A stretch of DNA of 64,000 nucleotides, taken from Flavobacterium sp. 9R. GTDB lineage: Bacteria > Bacteroidota > Bacteroidia > Flavobacteriales > Flavobacteriaceae. Location: positions 316,531 through 380,530 of the forward strand of contig NZ_LR733413.1 of the NCBI RefSeq assembly GCF_902506345.1, given 5' to 3'. The first letter of the stretch is position 1. Each line of letters begins with the position of its first letter. A program made the position numbers and the translations under genes. Below, piece by piece: positions 9,000-18,502 of the stretch. The notes below the pieces were generated by a model that was not told where the DNA came from, did not search any database, and saw only the letters and a program-made list of their open reading frames with translations.

Positions 9000-11633
9000 A
9001 TGAGTATTCCTGCACAATTTGACGCTAAAACCATTGAGAATAAATGGTATGCTTACTGGATGAAAAACAATTATTTTCATTCTGAACCAGACCATAGAAC
9101 TCCTTATACCATTGTAATTCCACCTCCAAATGTTACGGGAGTTTTGCATATGGGGCATATGTTGAATAATACGATTCAAGATGTTTTAATCCGAAGAGCT
9201 CGTTTGAAAGGGTTTAATGCTTGTTGGGTACCAGGTACAGACCACGCATCGATTGCTACTGAAGCTAAAGTAGTGGCCAAATTAAAATCGGAGGGTATTA
9301 ATAAAGCCGATTTGACTCGTGAAGAATTTTTGAAACACGCCTACGATTGGACAGATAAATATGGTGGAACAATTTTAGAACAATTGAAACAGTTAGGTTG
9401 TTCTTGTGATTGGGATAGAACCAAATTTACAATGGATCCAGATATGTCGGCATCTGTTATCAAATCTTTTGTGGATTTGTATAACAAAGGAATGATTTAC
9501 CGCGGCTATAGAATGGTAAATTGGGATCCTGAAGCTAAGACTACATTATCTGATGAAGAGGTAATTTACGAAGAACAACAAGGAAAGTTATTTTTTCTAA
9601 AATACAAAATTGAAGGGTCAGAAGATTTCTTGACAGTAGCTACGACGCGCCCTGAAACGATTTTTGGAGATACTGCTATTTGCATTAATCCAAATGATGA
9701 ACGCTTTGCCCATTTAAAAGGAAAGAAAGCGATTGTTCCTATTTGTGGTCGTGTGATTCCAATTATCGAAGATGAGTATGTAGATGTAGAGTTTGGAACG
9801 GGGTGCTTGAAAGTCACACCAGCACACGATATGAATGACAAAACCTTGGGTGAGAAACATAATTTAGAGATTGTCGACATATTCAATGAAGATGCGACTT
9901 TAAATAGTTTTGGTATACACTACCAAGGGAAAGATCGTTTTGTAGTTCGTACCGAAATTGCTCAAGAATTAGAGTCAATTGGTGCTTTGGCTAAAACCGA
10001 AATTCATTTAAATAAAGTAGGAACCTCTGAAAGAACTAAGGCGGTAATCGAACCAAGATTGTCTGACCAGTGGTTCTTAAAAATGGATGATTTAGTAAAA
10101 CCAGCTATTAAGTCGGTTTTAGAAGATGGAGATATTAAATTGCATCCTTCTCGTTTTAACAATACGTATGCGCATTGGTTGAACAACATTCGCGATTGGA
10201 ATATTTCCCGTCAATTGTGGTGGGGACAACAAATTCCAGCTTATTTCTATGGCGACGGTAAAGAAGATTTTGTAGTGGCTGAAAATATTGAAGAGGCTTT
10301 GGCGTTAGCCAAAGAAAAAACTTCTAACTCCTCACTTCTAACCTCTGACCTTCGTCAGGATCCTGATGCGCTTGACACTTGGTTTTCTTCTTGGTTATGG
10401 CCAATGTCTGTTTTTGGTGGCATAATGGATCCAGAAAATGAAGATTTTAAATACTATTATCCAACGAATGATTTGGTTACAGGACCAGATATTTTATTTT
10501 TCTGGGTAGCCAGAATGATTATAGCAGGATATGAATATGCTGGCGAAAAACCATTTACGAATGTGTATTTAACGGGATTGGTTCGTGATAAACAACGTCG
10601 CAAAATGTCGAAGTCTTTGGGGAATTCTCCAGAGCCTTTGGAATTAATTGAAAAGTTTGGTGCCGATGGTGTTCGTGTAGGATTACTTTTGAGTGCTTCT
10701 GCTGGAAACGACATTATGTTCGACGAAGAATTATGCAATCAAGGAAAAGGTTTTTCTAACAAAATTTGGAACGCTTTCAAATTGATCAAAGGTTGGGAAG
10801 TTTCTGAAACGATTCCACAACCCGAATCTTCAAAAGTATCCATTGAATGGTACGAAGCGAAGTTGCAACAAGCCTTAGCTGAGATTGAAGACAATTTTGA
10901 AAAGTATAGAATTTCAGATGCTTTGATGGGAATTTATAAATTGGTTTGGGATGATTTCTGTTCTTGGTTCTTAGAAATGATCAAACCTGCTTATCAACAA
11001 CCAATTGATAAAGCTACGTTTGATAAAGCCATCGAAATGTTAGAAAACAATATGAAATTATTGCATCCATTTATGCCTTTCCTAACAGAGGAAATTTGGC
11101 ATTTAATCGCGGATAGAACCAAAGAAGAAGCTTTAATTGTTTCAACTTGGCCAGAAATTAAACCGTTCAATGCGGCATTAATAGCTGATTTTGAAAATAC
11201 AATCGAAGTAATTTCTGGAATTAGAACCATTCGTAAAGACAAGAACATTCCGTTTAAGGATACTATCGAATTAAAAGTGGTGAATAATGACAATGCTTCT
11301 ACTTATTTCGATGCAATAGTAACTAAATTGGGGAATATAACTTCATTAGCATACGTTTCAGAAAAAGTGGATGGCGCTTTGTCTTTCCGTGTAAAATCAA
11401 ACGAATATTTTATTCCAATCACAGGAAACATTGATGTAGCAGCTGAAATTGCTAAATTGACTGAAGAATTGAATTACACCAAAGGCTTTTTGAAATCGGT
11501 TCAAGGAAAATTAGCGAATGAAAAATTTGTAGCTGGTGCACCAGAGAAAGTAATTGAAATGGAACGCAAAAAAGAAGCGGATGCTTTAGCTAAAATTGCC
11601 ACTATTGAGCAAAGTTTGGCTGGGTTGAAATAA
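9000..11633 (+). CDS. valS: Valyl-tRNA synthetase
   Basis: This class I synthetase charges tRNA-Val and edits threonine mischarging. The 877 residues contain HMGH (50-53, in [15 protein letters not shown]), the editing-domain [12 protein letters not shown], the [13 protein letters not shown] segment and KMSKS (535-539, in [10 protein letters not shown]). The C-terminus has the short coiled coil usual for ValRS ([12 protein letters not shown] to the end). A stretch near residues 441-450 ([10 protein letters not shown]) is encoded by pyrimidine-rich DNA built from the word CTTCTAAC, which resembles an intergenic word at 3222-3242 and may be repeat-derived. The product is otherwise complete and should be essential. 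Confidence 0.97.
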   Translation: MSIPAQFDAKTIENKWYAYWMKNNYFHSEPDHRTPYTIVIPPPNVTGVLHMGHMLNNTIQDVLIRRARLKGFNACWVPGTDHASIATEAKVVAKLKSEGINKADLTREEFLKHAYDWTDKYGGTILEQLKQLGCSCDWDRTKFTMDPDMSASVIKSFVDLYNKGMIYRGYRMVNWDPEAKTTLSDEEVIYEEQQGKLFFLKYKIEGSEDFLTVATTRPETIFGDTAICINPNDERFAHLKGKKAIVPICGRVIPIIEDEYVDVEFGTGCLKVTPAHDMNDKTLGEKHNLEIVDIFNEDATLNSFGIHYQGKDRFVVRTEIAQELESIGALAKTEIHLNKVGTSERTKAVIEPRLSDQWFLKMDDLVKPAIKSVLEDGDIKLHPSRFNNTYAHWLNNIRDWNISRQLWWGQQIPAYFYGDGKEDFVVAENIEEALALAKEKTSNSSLLTSDLRQDPDALDTWFSSWLWPMSVFGGIMDPENEDFKYYYPTNDLVTGPDILFFWVARMIIAGYEYAGEKPFTNVYLTGLVRDKQRRKMSKSLGNSPEPLELIEKFGADGVRVGLLLSASAGNDIMFDEELCNQGKGFSNKIWNAFKLIKGWEVSETIPQPESSKVSIEWYEAKLQQALAEIEDNFEKYRISDALMGIYKLVWDDFCSWFLEMIKPAYQQPIDKATFDKAIEMLENNMKLLHPFMPFLTEEIWHLIADRTKEEALIVSTWPEIKPFNAALIADFENTIEVISGIRTIRKDKNIPFKDTIELKVVNNDNASTYFDAIVTKLGNITSLAYVSEKVDGALSFRVKSNEYFIPITGNIDVAAEIAKLTEELNYTKGFLKSVQGKLANEKFVAGAPEKVIEMERKKEADALAKIATIEQSLAGLK

Positions 11634-11654
11634 CATCTGTTAAAGTATAAAACC

Positions 11655-11693
11655 AAAAAAACCAATGTTGAATTGCCAACATTGGTTTTTTTT
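11655..11693. terminator. Bidirectional terminator between valS and the TonB receptor
   Basis: A 16-bp perfect stem (seven A then CCAATGTTG, with complement) with loop AATTGC ends in eight T residues on the plus strand and in U on the minus strand, so it can serve both convergent genes. Confidence 0.9.
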
Positions 11694-11712
11694 ATGGATT
11701 AATAATTACTGA

Positions 11713-14007
11713 TTACAATTTGTATTTCAAAATCGCCATTACTTGAGTTGGCGCAATTGGGTTTACACTATAATTTTCGTGTACGGTGTAATTCAATTCG
11801 TTGGTGATGTTGGAAACTTTGCATAATAATGAAATTTTTTTCCAATCATAGCCTACAGAAACATCAACAGTAGTATATCCTTTTAATGGGATATCACGGT
11901 CTTCAATGGTTATGGTATACGTTTTTGGATTGGTTGTAGGCTTGTTTTCTGTCCAAACATAACGGTCATTCCATCCGCCAATTCGGTCACCTATATAATT
12001 AGCAACACCACCAATGGTAATCCCTTTGAAAAAACCTTCTGGAATTTTGTAAAATACACTAAAGTTGGCGGTATGTTTTGGTGTTCTAACCAATAAGTCT
12101 CCTTCTACTAAACTACCACTAGTTCCTGAGGTTTTGGTAATTTTAGTTTCATTAAAACTATATCCTGCCAAAATGTTTAAACCTTTAACTGGGTTAGCAT
12201 TGATGTCAATTTCAATCCCTTTTCCTCTAGTGCCCCCCACTAATTCTTTTAAATTAGTATTGACATTGGGAGTAACTCCATCAGCTGCAAAAGGGGCGGT
12301 TTGAGCTAGATTATTGTTATCAATAATGTAGGCAGTGATATTTGTGGTTATTAGTCCTTTCATAAAATCCTTTTTGATTCCTACTTCATATTGGTCAATG
12401 ATAGAAGGATCAAGTGGCTTAAAATCAATGGTCGTTCCTGTATTAGGCGTGAAAGAATTAGAATAACTACCAAACACCGTCGTAGTTTTATTAGGTTGAT
12501 AAACTAAGCCTGCTTTTGGAGAGAACGCTCTATTTAAATTTTTAGCTCCTTCAGTAACTGTATTTTTTGTAAAATCTGTGGTTACTACTTGAGCTTCTTG
12601 CCAAGACCAACGAATACCTGCTAAAACTTTAATTTTATCTGTAAATGAAATCAAATCTTGTGCATATCCACCAAAACGACTAGTTTCTGTAACTGCAATT
12701 TGTGTATTGGCTGCATTTGGAATGTCGTTTCTTTGTGAGTCAGGATTGAAACTAAAAAGATTGATAGTGTCATATAAACTTGGATCGTATTTTCCATTTA
12801 CCATAACCGCTTTTTCGTTAAAAACATAGGTGTAGTTATCAGCAATCGACAGTTCATAATCAACCCCAGTAAAGATTTGATGTTTAACTTTTCCAGTGTA
12901 AAAAGTACCTTGAATACTTAACTGATCACCAAATATTTTCTCTAAATTTTTATTTTGAACCAATCCTCTGTTCCAAGTGCCTGGAACAGCATACGTGTTT
13001 AAATTGGAAATTTGCGCTGTAGATTTTTGTGTTCTGTTGTAATTCTGAAACGATGAATTAAAATTCAATTTCCAATTAGTATTAAAATCGTGGTGTAATT
13101 GAACCGATGCACTTGAAGATTTGGTGTTTCCGTTAGACCATTTTGCTCCAAAGAACTGATTTCTTGGTAAATCTAATATTTCTTTCCCAATGATTCCTGT
13201 ACCAAAATCAGGGGTCCAATCGGCGCTTAAATAATCTCCTTGAAGTGTAATTTGTGTTTTTTCGGATAATAAAAATAAGAATGAAGGATTGAAATAAATT
13301 CTATCATTGGTTACAAAGTCTCTAAAACTTTCTGATTTTTCATAGGAACCGTTAAAACGATAGGCGATGGATTGATTCAAAGGACCATAAACATCAAAGG
13401 CAGGTTTGTAATAGTTATAGCTTCCCATTTGGATTGAAAATTCTCCTCCATCAGTAAATTTTGGGGTTTTGGTTACCAAATTTAAAATACCTCCTGGAGC
13501 TACATTTCCATATAATAAGGCTGCTCCACCTTTTAAGAACTCTACTTTTTCTAAACCCGAAACTTCCGGAATAGAACCTGCATTATAGCGAAAGCCGTTT
13601 TTAAACATATTATTGGCAGACATATCATACCCCCTTGAGAAGAATGATTCTTGCGCACCACCACGTGCGGAGCCAACATAAATTCCGTTAGCGTTTTTAA
13701 TCACATCACTCAATCGAATCGCTTGTTGTTGTTCGATGATTTCAGCTCCAATAACTTGAACCGTTTGTGGGTTGTCCATTGGTTTTAGACCTGAACGGAT
13801 AGCTGTTACGGGCTGTCTTTGTTTATGCGCTTTAACGATTACCTCATTTAAAACAGCACCTTTTTTATTTTTTACGGTATCCATTTCAAAATCAAAGGAT
13901 TCTATAGTTGATTTTTTATCGTTTGCAGCAGCGCTTGCTTGATGATTTTCTTGGGCGTTACTTCCGAAGTAGGCTAAGAGTAGAGCAGGGAGGAGTATAT
14001 ATTTCAT
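11713..14007 (-). CDS. TonB-dependent siderophore receptor
   Basis: The 764-residue outer-membrane receptor has a signal peptide (MKYILLPALLLAYFGSNAQ). A plug domain follows (NPQTVQVIGAEIIEQQQAIRL, RGGAQESFFSRGYDM, VEFLKGGAALLYGNVAPGG), then a 22-strand-type barrel ending in VMAILKYKL. The plug matches the FhuA-like siderophore receptor subfamily rather than SusC, and there is no N-terminal carboxypeptidase-like domain. It imports a ferric siderophore or similar chelate using TonB energy. It lies downstream of ApbE and the PepSY reductase on the same strand, suggesting that imported iron may be reduced in the periplasm by that system. The substrate cannot be read from sequence. Confidence 0.92.
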   Translation of the reverse strand: MKYILLPALLLAYFGSNAQENHQASAAANDKKSTIESFDFEMDTVKNKKGAVLNEVIVKAHKQRQPVTAIRSGLKPMDNPQTVQVIGAEIIEQQQAIRLSDVIKNANGIYVGSARGGAQESFFSRGYDMSANNMFKNGFRYNAGSIPEVSGLEKVEFLKGGAALLYGNVAPGGILNLVTKTPKFTDGGEFSIQMGSYNYYKPAFDVYGPLNQSIAYRFNGSYEKSESFRDFVTNDRIYFNPSFLFLLSEKTQITLQGDYLSADWTPDFGTGIIGKEILDLPRNQFFGAKWSNGNTKSSSASVQLHHDFNTNWKLNFNSSFQNYNRTQKSTAQISNLNTYAVPGTWNRGLVQNKNLEKIFGDQLSIQGTFYTGKVKHQIFTGVDYELSIADNYTYVFNEKAVMVNGKYDPSLYDTINLFSFNPDSQRNDIPNAANTQIAVTETSRFGGYAQDLISFTDKIKVLAGIRWSWQEAQVVTTDFTKNTVTEGAKNLNRAFSPKAGLVYQPNKTTTVFGSYSNSFTPNTGTTIDFKPLDPSIIDQYEVGIKKDFMKGLITTNITAYIIDNNNLAQTAPFAADGVTPNVNTNLKELVGGTRGKGIEIDINANPVKGLNILAGYSFNETKITKTSGTSGSLVEGDLLVRTPKHTANFSVFYKIPEGFFKGITIGGVANYIGDRIGGWNDRYVWTENKPTTNPKTYTITIEDRDIPLKGYTTVDVSVGYDWKKISLLCKVSNITNELNYTVHENYSVNPIAPTQVMAILKYKL

Positions 14008-14238
14008 CTTGTTTATTTGGAATAATTAAAAATAACTATGCAAATATAAAACCCTCTTTTGAAACCACAAAGCTTATTTAGATTAAATATGAATAAAAAT
14101 AAGAAATAGTTTTAAAGTGTTTGTTTGTCAGTAATTTGGAATACTTTTTTTGTTATGGATTCTTGACTGAAAAAGTCTTATTATACAATTTTTATGGAAG
14201 AAAGTCACTTTTTTGAGGTGTATTGAAAGCAAAAAGGA

Positions 14239-15231
14239 CTAAAGTTTAGCCTTCAATTTCTTTTTGAAGTTTTTCGACCGAATCACTTTTCCGTTATCGG
14301 TAATCATAATGCAGCTGTAGTCCGCGAATTTTTCGAGTAAAAGCAATCCTTGCTGGTGTCCCAAAACCATTAACGAAGTGCTCAAACCATTGGCCGTTTC
14401 AGCATTGGGGCCAAAAACGGTGACGCTACACAAACCCGTAGCAGGATAACCCGTAGCGGGATTTATAATGTGCGAATAGCGTTTGCCATCAAAAACGACA
14501 TATTTTTCATAACTCCCAGAAGTGGTTACGGCTTCTTGCCTTAATGGAACGACCGCCATAATTTTTTCGGGTCGAAAAGGGTTTGTAATGCCAATATTCC
14601 AAGGTTTGCCATTTGGCTGTGTTCCCCACGTACTCATATCGCCAGAGCCATTAATGATTCCAGCGGGAATGCCTTTGGCCAGCATCATAGCGCGACATTT
14701 ATCGGTTGCGTAGCCTTCGCCCAAAGCGCCAAAACCAATTTTCATTCCTTTTACTTTCAAGAAAATGGTCGATTGAACGGAGTCTAATAGGATGTTTTGG
14801 TAGCCCACTTTTTCAACCGATTTTTTTATGGCTTCTGCCGTTGGCATCTCGGTCATCGACCCGTCAAATTTCCAAATCCTATCCATAGCCGCAAAACTAA
14901 TGTCAAACGCACCTTTGGTAATCCTAGAAAATTCAAGCGCTCTTTGGGTCAATTCAAATACTTCTTTGTCGACTTTTACAGGGCGAATACCCGCATTTTG
15001 ATTCACTTCTGAAATTTGTGAAGTGGGTTTCCAGTCCGAAATCAAATGCTCAATTCGAGTGATTTCGGCAACAACAGCATCGATATTTTCTTTTGCCGTG
15101 GCTGAGTCTTGGGCTACAATCGTAATGTCAAAACGCCCACCCATAAGCAAAGTCGTTTTTTTTCGTAACACCTGACAGTGACACGAAACACTCCAAACGA
15201 GTAGGAATAGGAAAAGATTTTTGGTTGACAT
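14239..15231 (-). CDS. apbE: FAD:protein FMN transferase (ApbE)
   Basis: ApbE attaches FMN covalently to Ser/Thr of exported flavoproteins, using FAD. From the ATG at 15231 the protein has 330 residues and begins with a signal peptide (MSTKNLFLFLLVWSVSCHCQ). The frame continues upstream to 15357, but that part lies within a dispersed palindromic repeat and precedes the signal peptide, so it is not coding. Family motifs are GEGYATDKCR, NGSGDMSTWG, HIINPATGYPA and the ETANGLSTSLMVLG segment. The likely local substrate is the DUF2271 protein at 17916-18395, which has a TGAS motif. The PepSY/flavodoxin reductase lies directly upstream. Confidence 0.93.
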   Translation of the reverse strand: MSTKNLFLFLLVWSVSCHCQVLRKKTTLLMGGRFDITIVAQDSATAKENIDAVVAEITRIEHLISDWKPTSQISEVNQNAGIRPVKVDKEVFELTQRALEFSRITKGAFDISFAAMDRIWKFDGSMTEMPTAEAIKKSVEKVGYQNILLDSVQSTIFLKVKGMKIGFGALGEGYATDKCRAMMLAKGIPAGIINGSGDMSTWGTQPNGKPWNIGITNPFRPEKIMAVVPLRQEAVTTSGSYEKYVVFDGKRYSHIINPATGYPATGLCSVTVFGPNAETANGLSTSLMVLGHQQGLLLLEKFADYSCIMITDNGKVIRSKNFKKKLKAKL

Positions 15232-15264
15232 AACGTATGTTGTATAATGTAAATATATTGATTT

Positions 15265-15366
15265 TGGGCGTGCCCCTCCCGAAAAAGGTCGGGTCGGGCT
15301 GTACGTTCCCGCTTTTTTTGAGCAAAAAAAATGCTCAAAAAAGAGCTCCACTGCCATCCCTCACGC
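15265..15366 (-). repeat. Dispersed palindromic element, copy D1
   Basis: On the minus strand it reads GAGGGATGGCAGTGG, a hairpin of TTTTTTGAGC and its complement (about 15314-15341), then GCGGGAACGTACAGCCCGACC. It lies in the apbE leader. It has the same plan as copies A to C but a different right-hand end. Confidence 0.65.
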
Positions 15367-15402
15367 AAACGTTCCTAAAGAAAATGAGTTGTTCACCATT
15401 CG

Positions 15403-15460
15403 AATTGTAGCGAAAACGGGACGATGTAAAGCTCTACAAACCCTGATAGCCGCTCCTGAT
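15403..15460 (+). repeat. Partial dispersed element, copy D2 (right half)
   Basis: TTGTAGCGAAAACGGGACGA and a terminal GCTCCTGAT match the right half of the copy at 57396-57503. No left half or central hairpin is present. Confidence 0.6.
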
Positions 15461-15470
15461 TTTTTTTATT

Positions 15471-15547
15471 CCTGCAAGGTCTTTTTTTTGACCTTGTAGG
15501 TATTTGAATAAACAAAGATACCTACAAGGTTTTGAAAACCTTGCAGG
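15471..15547. repeat. Two-tier inverted repeat (cruciform-type)
   Basis: Outer arms are CCTGCAAGGT (15471-15480) and ACCTTGCAGG (15538-15547). Inner arms are ACCTTGTAGGTAT (from 15491) and ATACCTACAAGGT. They form one long interrupted hairpin. Confidence 0.8.
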
Positions 15548-15584
15548 AAATTGTTACATCACGACTAATCTTTAAGTTGCTTCT

Positions 15585-15603
15585 CCCTCTCCTTTGGAGA
15601 GGG
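15585..15603 (-). repeat. CCCTCTCC hairpin downstream of the PepSY reductase
   Basis: CCCTCTCC-TTT-GGAGAGGG is a perfect 8-bp hairpin 15 bp after the stop codon of the PepSY gene. It has no U tail, so it is more a repeat than a terminator. Confidence 0.6.
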
Positions 15604-15618
15604 TCTGAGTGAGGCTTT

Positions 15619-17802
15619 CTAATAACAATCGGTCAAAATTTGCCCTTTGGCTTTGTAATCTGAAAAGCTTGTATTGGATTCCTCTAATAGGGTTTCGAGT
15701 ACTTTTTCTACATCTTTTTGCATTGCCAAAGAGCCACAAATCATAATGACACCATTTTCATTCAACAGCACTTTGAAAAAAGCCGCATCACGTTCAACCA
15801 ACTGTGTCACACGACAGCCGTTCGATATTCTAGATAAGGCCAAATTAAAACTTTGAAGCCTTTGTTGGTTCATCATTTCTTGCGCTAGTTTTGTATAACT
15901 GGCAACGCTTTTTGTCTCGGTTCTAAAACCGCAATACAAATACGTTTCCGTTTTGGGTGTCGACTCTTGAATCATTCCTAAGAACGGCGCAATTCCAGTT
16001 CCATTAGAAATTAAGGCAACTTTGTTCGCTTGTTTCGGGAAGTGAAAAGCAGTATTCGTTATTACTCGGGCTTTTATTTTTACCCCTATTTCAAGTTGGT
16101 TCAAATAACCCGAACCTAATCCGTATTCGTGTAATTTGACAACCAATTGTAGTTTTTCGTTGTGTTTACCGATGGAGTATAAACGCTCTCTACTATCGTT
16201 GGCAGGATAAATAGCTAACAAATCTCCCGATTGGAATTTGGTCGTCCAAGGCGTTTTGAAGTTGACCAAAAAGGTGTCTTCGTCTGTGGATACTTGTGTT
16301 TTGGTAACTACTTCAAAAGTTTGTAGACCCTTTGGTATTGCATTGTATAGCGATGGAGTAGTAGCAAGTGGTAAGGAAGTTGCGGTATTCCATAACTGAA
16401 TCCAAGCCACAAATTCTTCTGTTGATTTGTCGTTTATGGTATGTAACGGTACGATGGTTTCGCTCCAATTTTGTTTTGCTAATGCAGCTTCTACATCATA
16501 AGCAAAACCACAAAAATCAGCATAGGATTTAGACCCAAAACCAATGATAGCGGTTTTTATTTTTTGTTTTTGTGTAATTTTTTCTAGTAATTCAATAAAT
16601 TGATCCGCATTAGATGGTGCATCGCCCATCCCGTGAGTTGCTGCAAAAACGAGCAATTGTTCTGCTTTTGGAAACTGGGTATAAGAATTCATCTCGGCGA
16701 GATAGGCTTTTTTACCAAGAGCAATAAATTGTTGTTGTACAGCATTGGCAAATCGCAAGGTACTTCCGTTTTCGGAACCTACGAGGAGAATGATTTCGCT
16801 GTCTTTGGCTTTGAATTTATTTTTGATGCGACTGGCTCTGCGTCGCAACGTCATCGCAAATCCAGAATAAATAAAAAACAATAGATTGATACTAGCCAAA
16901 CCAAGAATTACAGCCCACAGAATGTTGGTTCTGCCGGTGTGTAAATCGAGACTAAGGTCTTTAAATTGTGTGGTGGTTGCGATTGCTTTTTCTGTAACTA
17001 CAGCTCCAGTTACTTGATGTACTTCTATTTCTTTATCTTTTAGATGAATGATAAAGTATTCTTCAGGATCATCCGAAAAAGGAAATTCTATTTTGGTGAC
17101 ATCAGCCAAAAGCGCCGTCTTGAAAAAAGATGTTTTTTGTTTTTTGGACGAAGGCTGAGCTACAGTTTCGGTTGCTGAAGCATCGTTTTCTATAAAAAAA
17201 TGAAATTTTTCTAGCGTAAGATAAGCCCCAGTAATCGCAATGATAAGTATTGGAAGTAGCGCTAATCTTCCAGTAATGATGTGATAATATTGAGCGAAGT
17301 TTTCTTTTACAACTTTTGAAAACACACTACGAATGCTTCTTTGACGATTAATGATTAACGCCAATCCAGAAAGTGCAATAAGCGCCAATAAAAATGAAAT
17401 AAAACCAACGACAAAACGTCCAGTTTCTTTTAAAAACAAAGAGCGGTGCAATGCCGTAGTCCATTGGATGAATTCGCTTTTTGGGGTTGGTTTCCCTAGA
17501 ATTTTACCGTTGGTTGGATCTACATAGGCATTAACATCATTACCTTCTTGATCTATTCCTTCAAGTAGAACAAACTGATTGTGATCCACGCTTAGTGCTG
17601 TTATTTCAGGATAGGTTTTTCGTAAAACAGGAAGCGTTTCTGCTAACGTTATTCTATCGAAATTACTGACTTGGTAAGAAGGTATTTTTTCTTGAATGGC
17701 ATCTACAGCTAGAATGGTACCCGTAACGGCTGCTAGGACTAAAAAAAGGGAAGAGAAAATCGCTAGAACCAAATGTGCGTAGCGCCAAAAGGAAAGAGTC
17801 AT
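15619..17802 (-). CDS. PepSY transmembrane protein fused to flavodoxin and NAD(P)H reductase domains
   Basis: The 727-residue protein starts at the ATG at 17802 (MTLSFWRYAHLVLA); the frame further upstream opens only with TTG. Residues 1 to about 330 form a PepSY-type membrane region with four hydrophobic segments and membrane histidines suited to haem binding (HLVLA, ALHRSLFLK, HIITGRLALLP, LDLHTGRTN). A flavodoxin domain begins near residue 337 (VGSENGSTLRFA). A ferredoxin-reductase-like module follows, with RLYSIG near 540, GTGIAPFLG near 602 and ICGSLAMQKDVE near the end. This matches sulfite-reductase-flavoprotein-like PepSY proteins. It could carry electrons from cytoplasmic NADPH via FAD, FMN and haem to a periplasmic acceptor. 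Confidence 0.88.
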   Translation of the reverse strand: MTLSFWRYAHLVLAIFSSLFLVLAAVTGTILAVDAIQEKIPSYQVSNFDRITLAETLPVLRKTYPEITALSVDHNQFVLLEGIDQEGNDVNAYVDPTNGKILGKPTPKSEFIQWTTALHRSLFLKETGRFVVGFISFLLALIALSGLALIINRQRSIRSVFSKVVKENFAQYYHIITGRLALLPILIIAITGAYLTLEKFHFFIENDASATETVAQPSSKKQKTSFFKTALLADVTKIEFPFSDDPEEYFIIHLKDKEIEVHQVTGAVVTEKAIATTTQFKDLSLDLHTGRTNILWAVILGLASINLLFFIYSGFAMTLRRRASRIKNKFKAKDSEIILLVGSENGSTLRFANAVQQQFIALGKKAYLAEMNSYTQFPKAEQLLVFAATHGMGDAPSNADQFIELLEKITQKQKIKTAIIGFGSKSYADFCGFAYDVEAALAKQNWSETIVPLHTINDKSTEEFVAWIQLWNTATSLPLATTPSLYNAIPKGLQTFEVVTKTQVSTDEDTFLVNFKTPWTTKFQSGDLLAIYPANDSRERLYSIGKHNEKLQLVVKLHEYGLGSGYLNQLEIGVKIKARVITNTAFHFPKQANKVALISNGTGIAPFLGMIQESTPKTETYLYCGFRTETKSVASYTKLAQEMMNQQRLQSFNLALSRISNGCRVTQLVERDAAFFKVLLNENGVIMICGSLAMQKDVEKVLETLLEESNTSFSDYKAKGQILTDCY

Positions 17803-17915
17803 AGAAAAAGGACTATTAGTTTTTATGATGTACAAATTGAAAAAACGAAGTCAAATAAGATAAAGGTTGTGGTTCCTCAATCTTAAATGACTTTGCCTAT
17901 TTTTTCAAGATGTTT

Positions 17916-18395
17916 TTAGATTTTATTGAATCGTACGTAGCGGATATATCCTTTGCCATCTGTTTTGGCAGCCAATCCTTCTGTGGATAATGGGATTTCG
18001 GCATCGGCAACATAGTATTTATTGTCCTCTACAGCACTTTCAAAACGGAGTTTGTAGCCTTTGTTGATTTTGGCATCTTCTATGTCGATGGTGGTAATGC
18101 TGCGGTCTCCTCCAGTTACAGAAGCTCCAGTTTTGGCACTAATGTTTTCTTGTTTTTTCGATTGGAATTTATGCCATTCTTTGATGGTTTTGTACCATTT
18201 TTTATCGTCACCCATTACGTAAAGTGTTTTCTCATATTCTCCTTTTGGATTGATTAACGACACGACAATATAGGCACCTTCACCCACATAATTTGACATT
18301 TGCAACATACATTTGTATTTGCTAGTTTGAGCAGTCGCTTGAAAAGATAAAAAACTGATAAAGGTAAGTAAGCTTATTTTTAAGAATGATTTCAT
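17916..18395 (-). CDS. DUF2271 periplasmic protein, predicted flavinylated
   Basis: The 159-residue protein has a signal peptide (about 1-22, ending ATAQ) and one DUF2271 domain with the features NPKGEYEKTLYVMGDDKKWY, TIKEWHKF and GYKLRFESAVED. Residues 89-92 read TGAS, preceded by ENISAK; this fits the Ser/Thr-Gly-Ala-Ser/Thr type of site that ApbE flavinylates, with Ser92 as the likely acceptor. The gene sits 113 bp upstream of the PepSY reductase and in the same direction as ApbE. The domain call is fairly firm. Flavinylation is inferred from motif plus neighbourhood, not shown. Confidence 0.78.
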   Translation of the reverse strand: MKSFLKISLLTFISFLSFQATAQTSKYKCMLQMSNYVGEGAYIVVSLINPKGEYEKTLYVMGDDKKWYKTIKEWHKFQSKKQENISAKTGASVTGGDRSITTIDIEDAKINKGYKLRFESAVEDNKYYVADAEIPLSTEGLAAKTDGKGYIRYVRFNKI

Positions 18396-18502
18396 TATGA
18401 GGATAAATTATGAATTTTAAGTGACGTGATTTGAGTTATGAGTTTTGAATTATTTTGGCTATTCACTAGTTACTAAGGACTAATCACTAAGGACTAGCTC
18501 AA

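Noticed and set aside
15232..15357. N-terminal extension of ApbE
   Set aside because: The extension lies in repeat copy D1 and would place the signal peptide 42 residues inside the protein.
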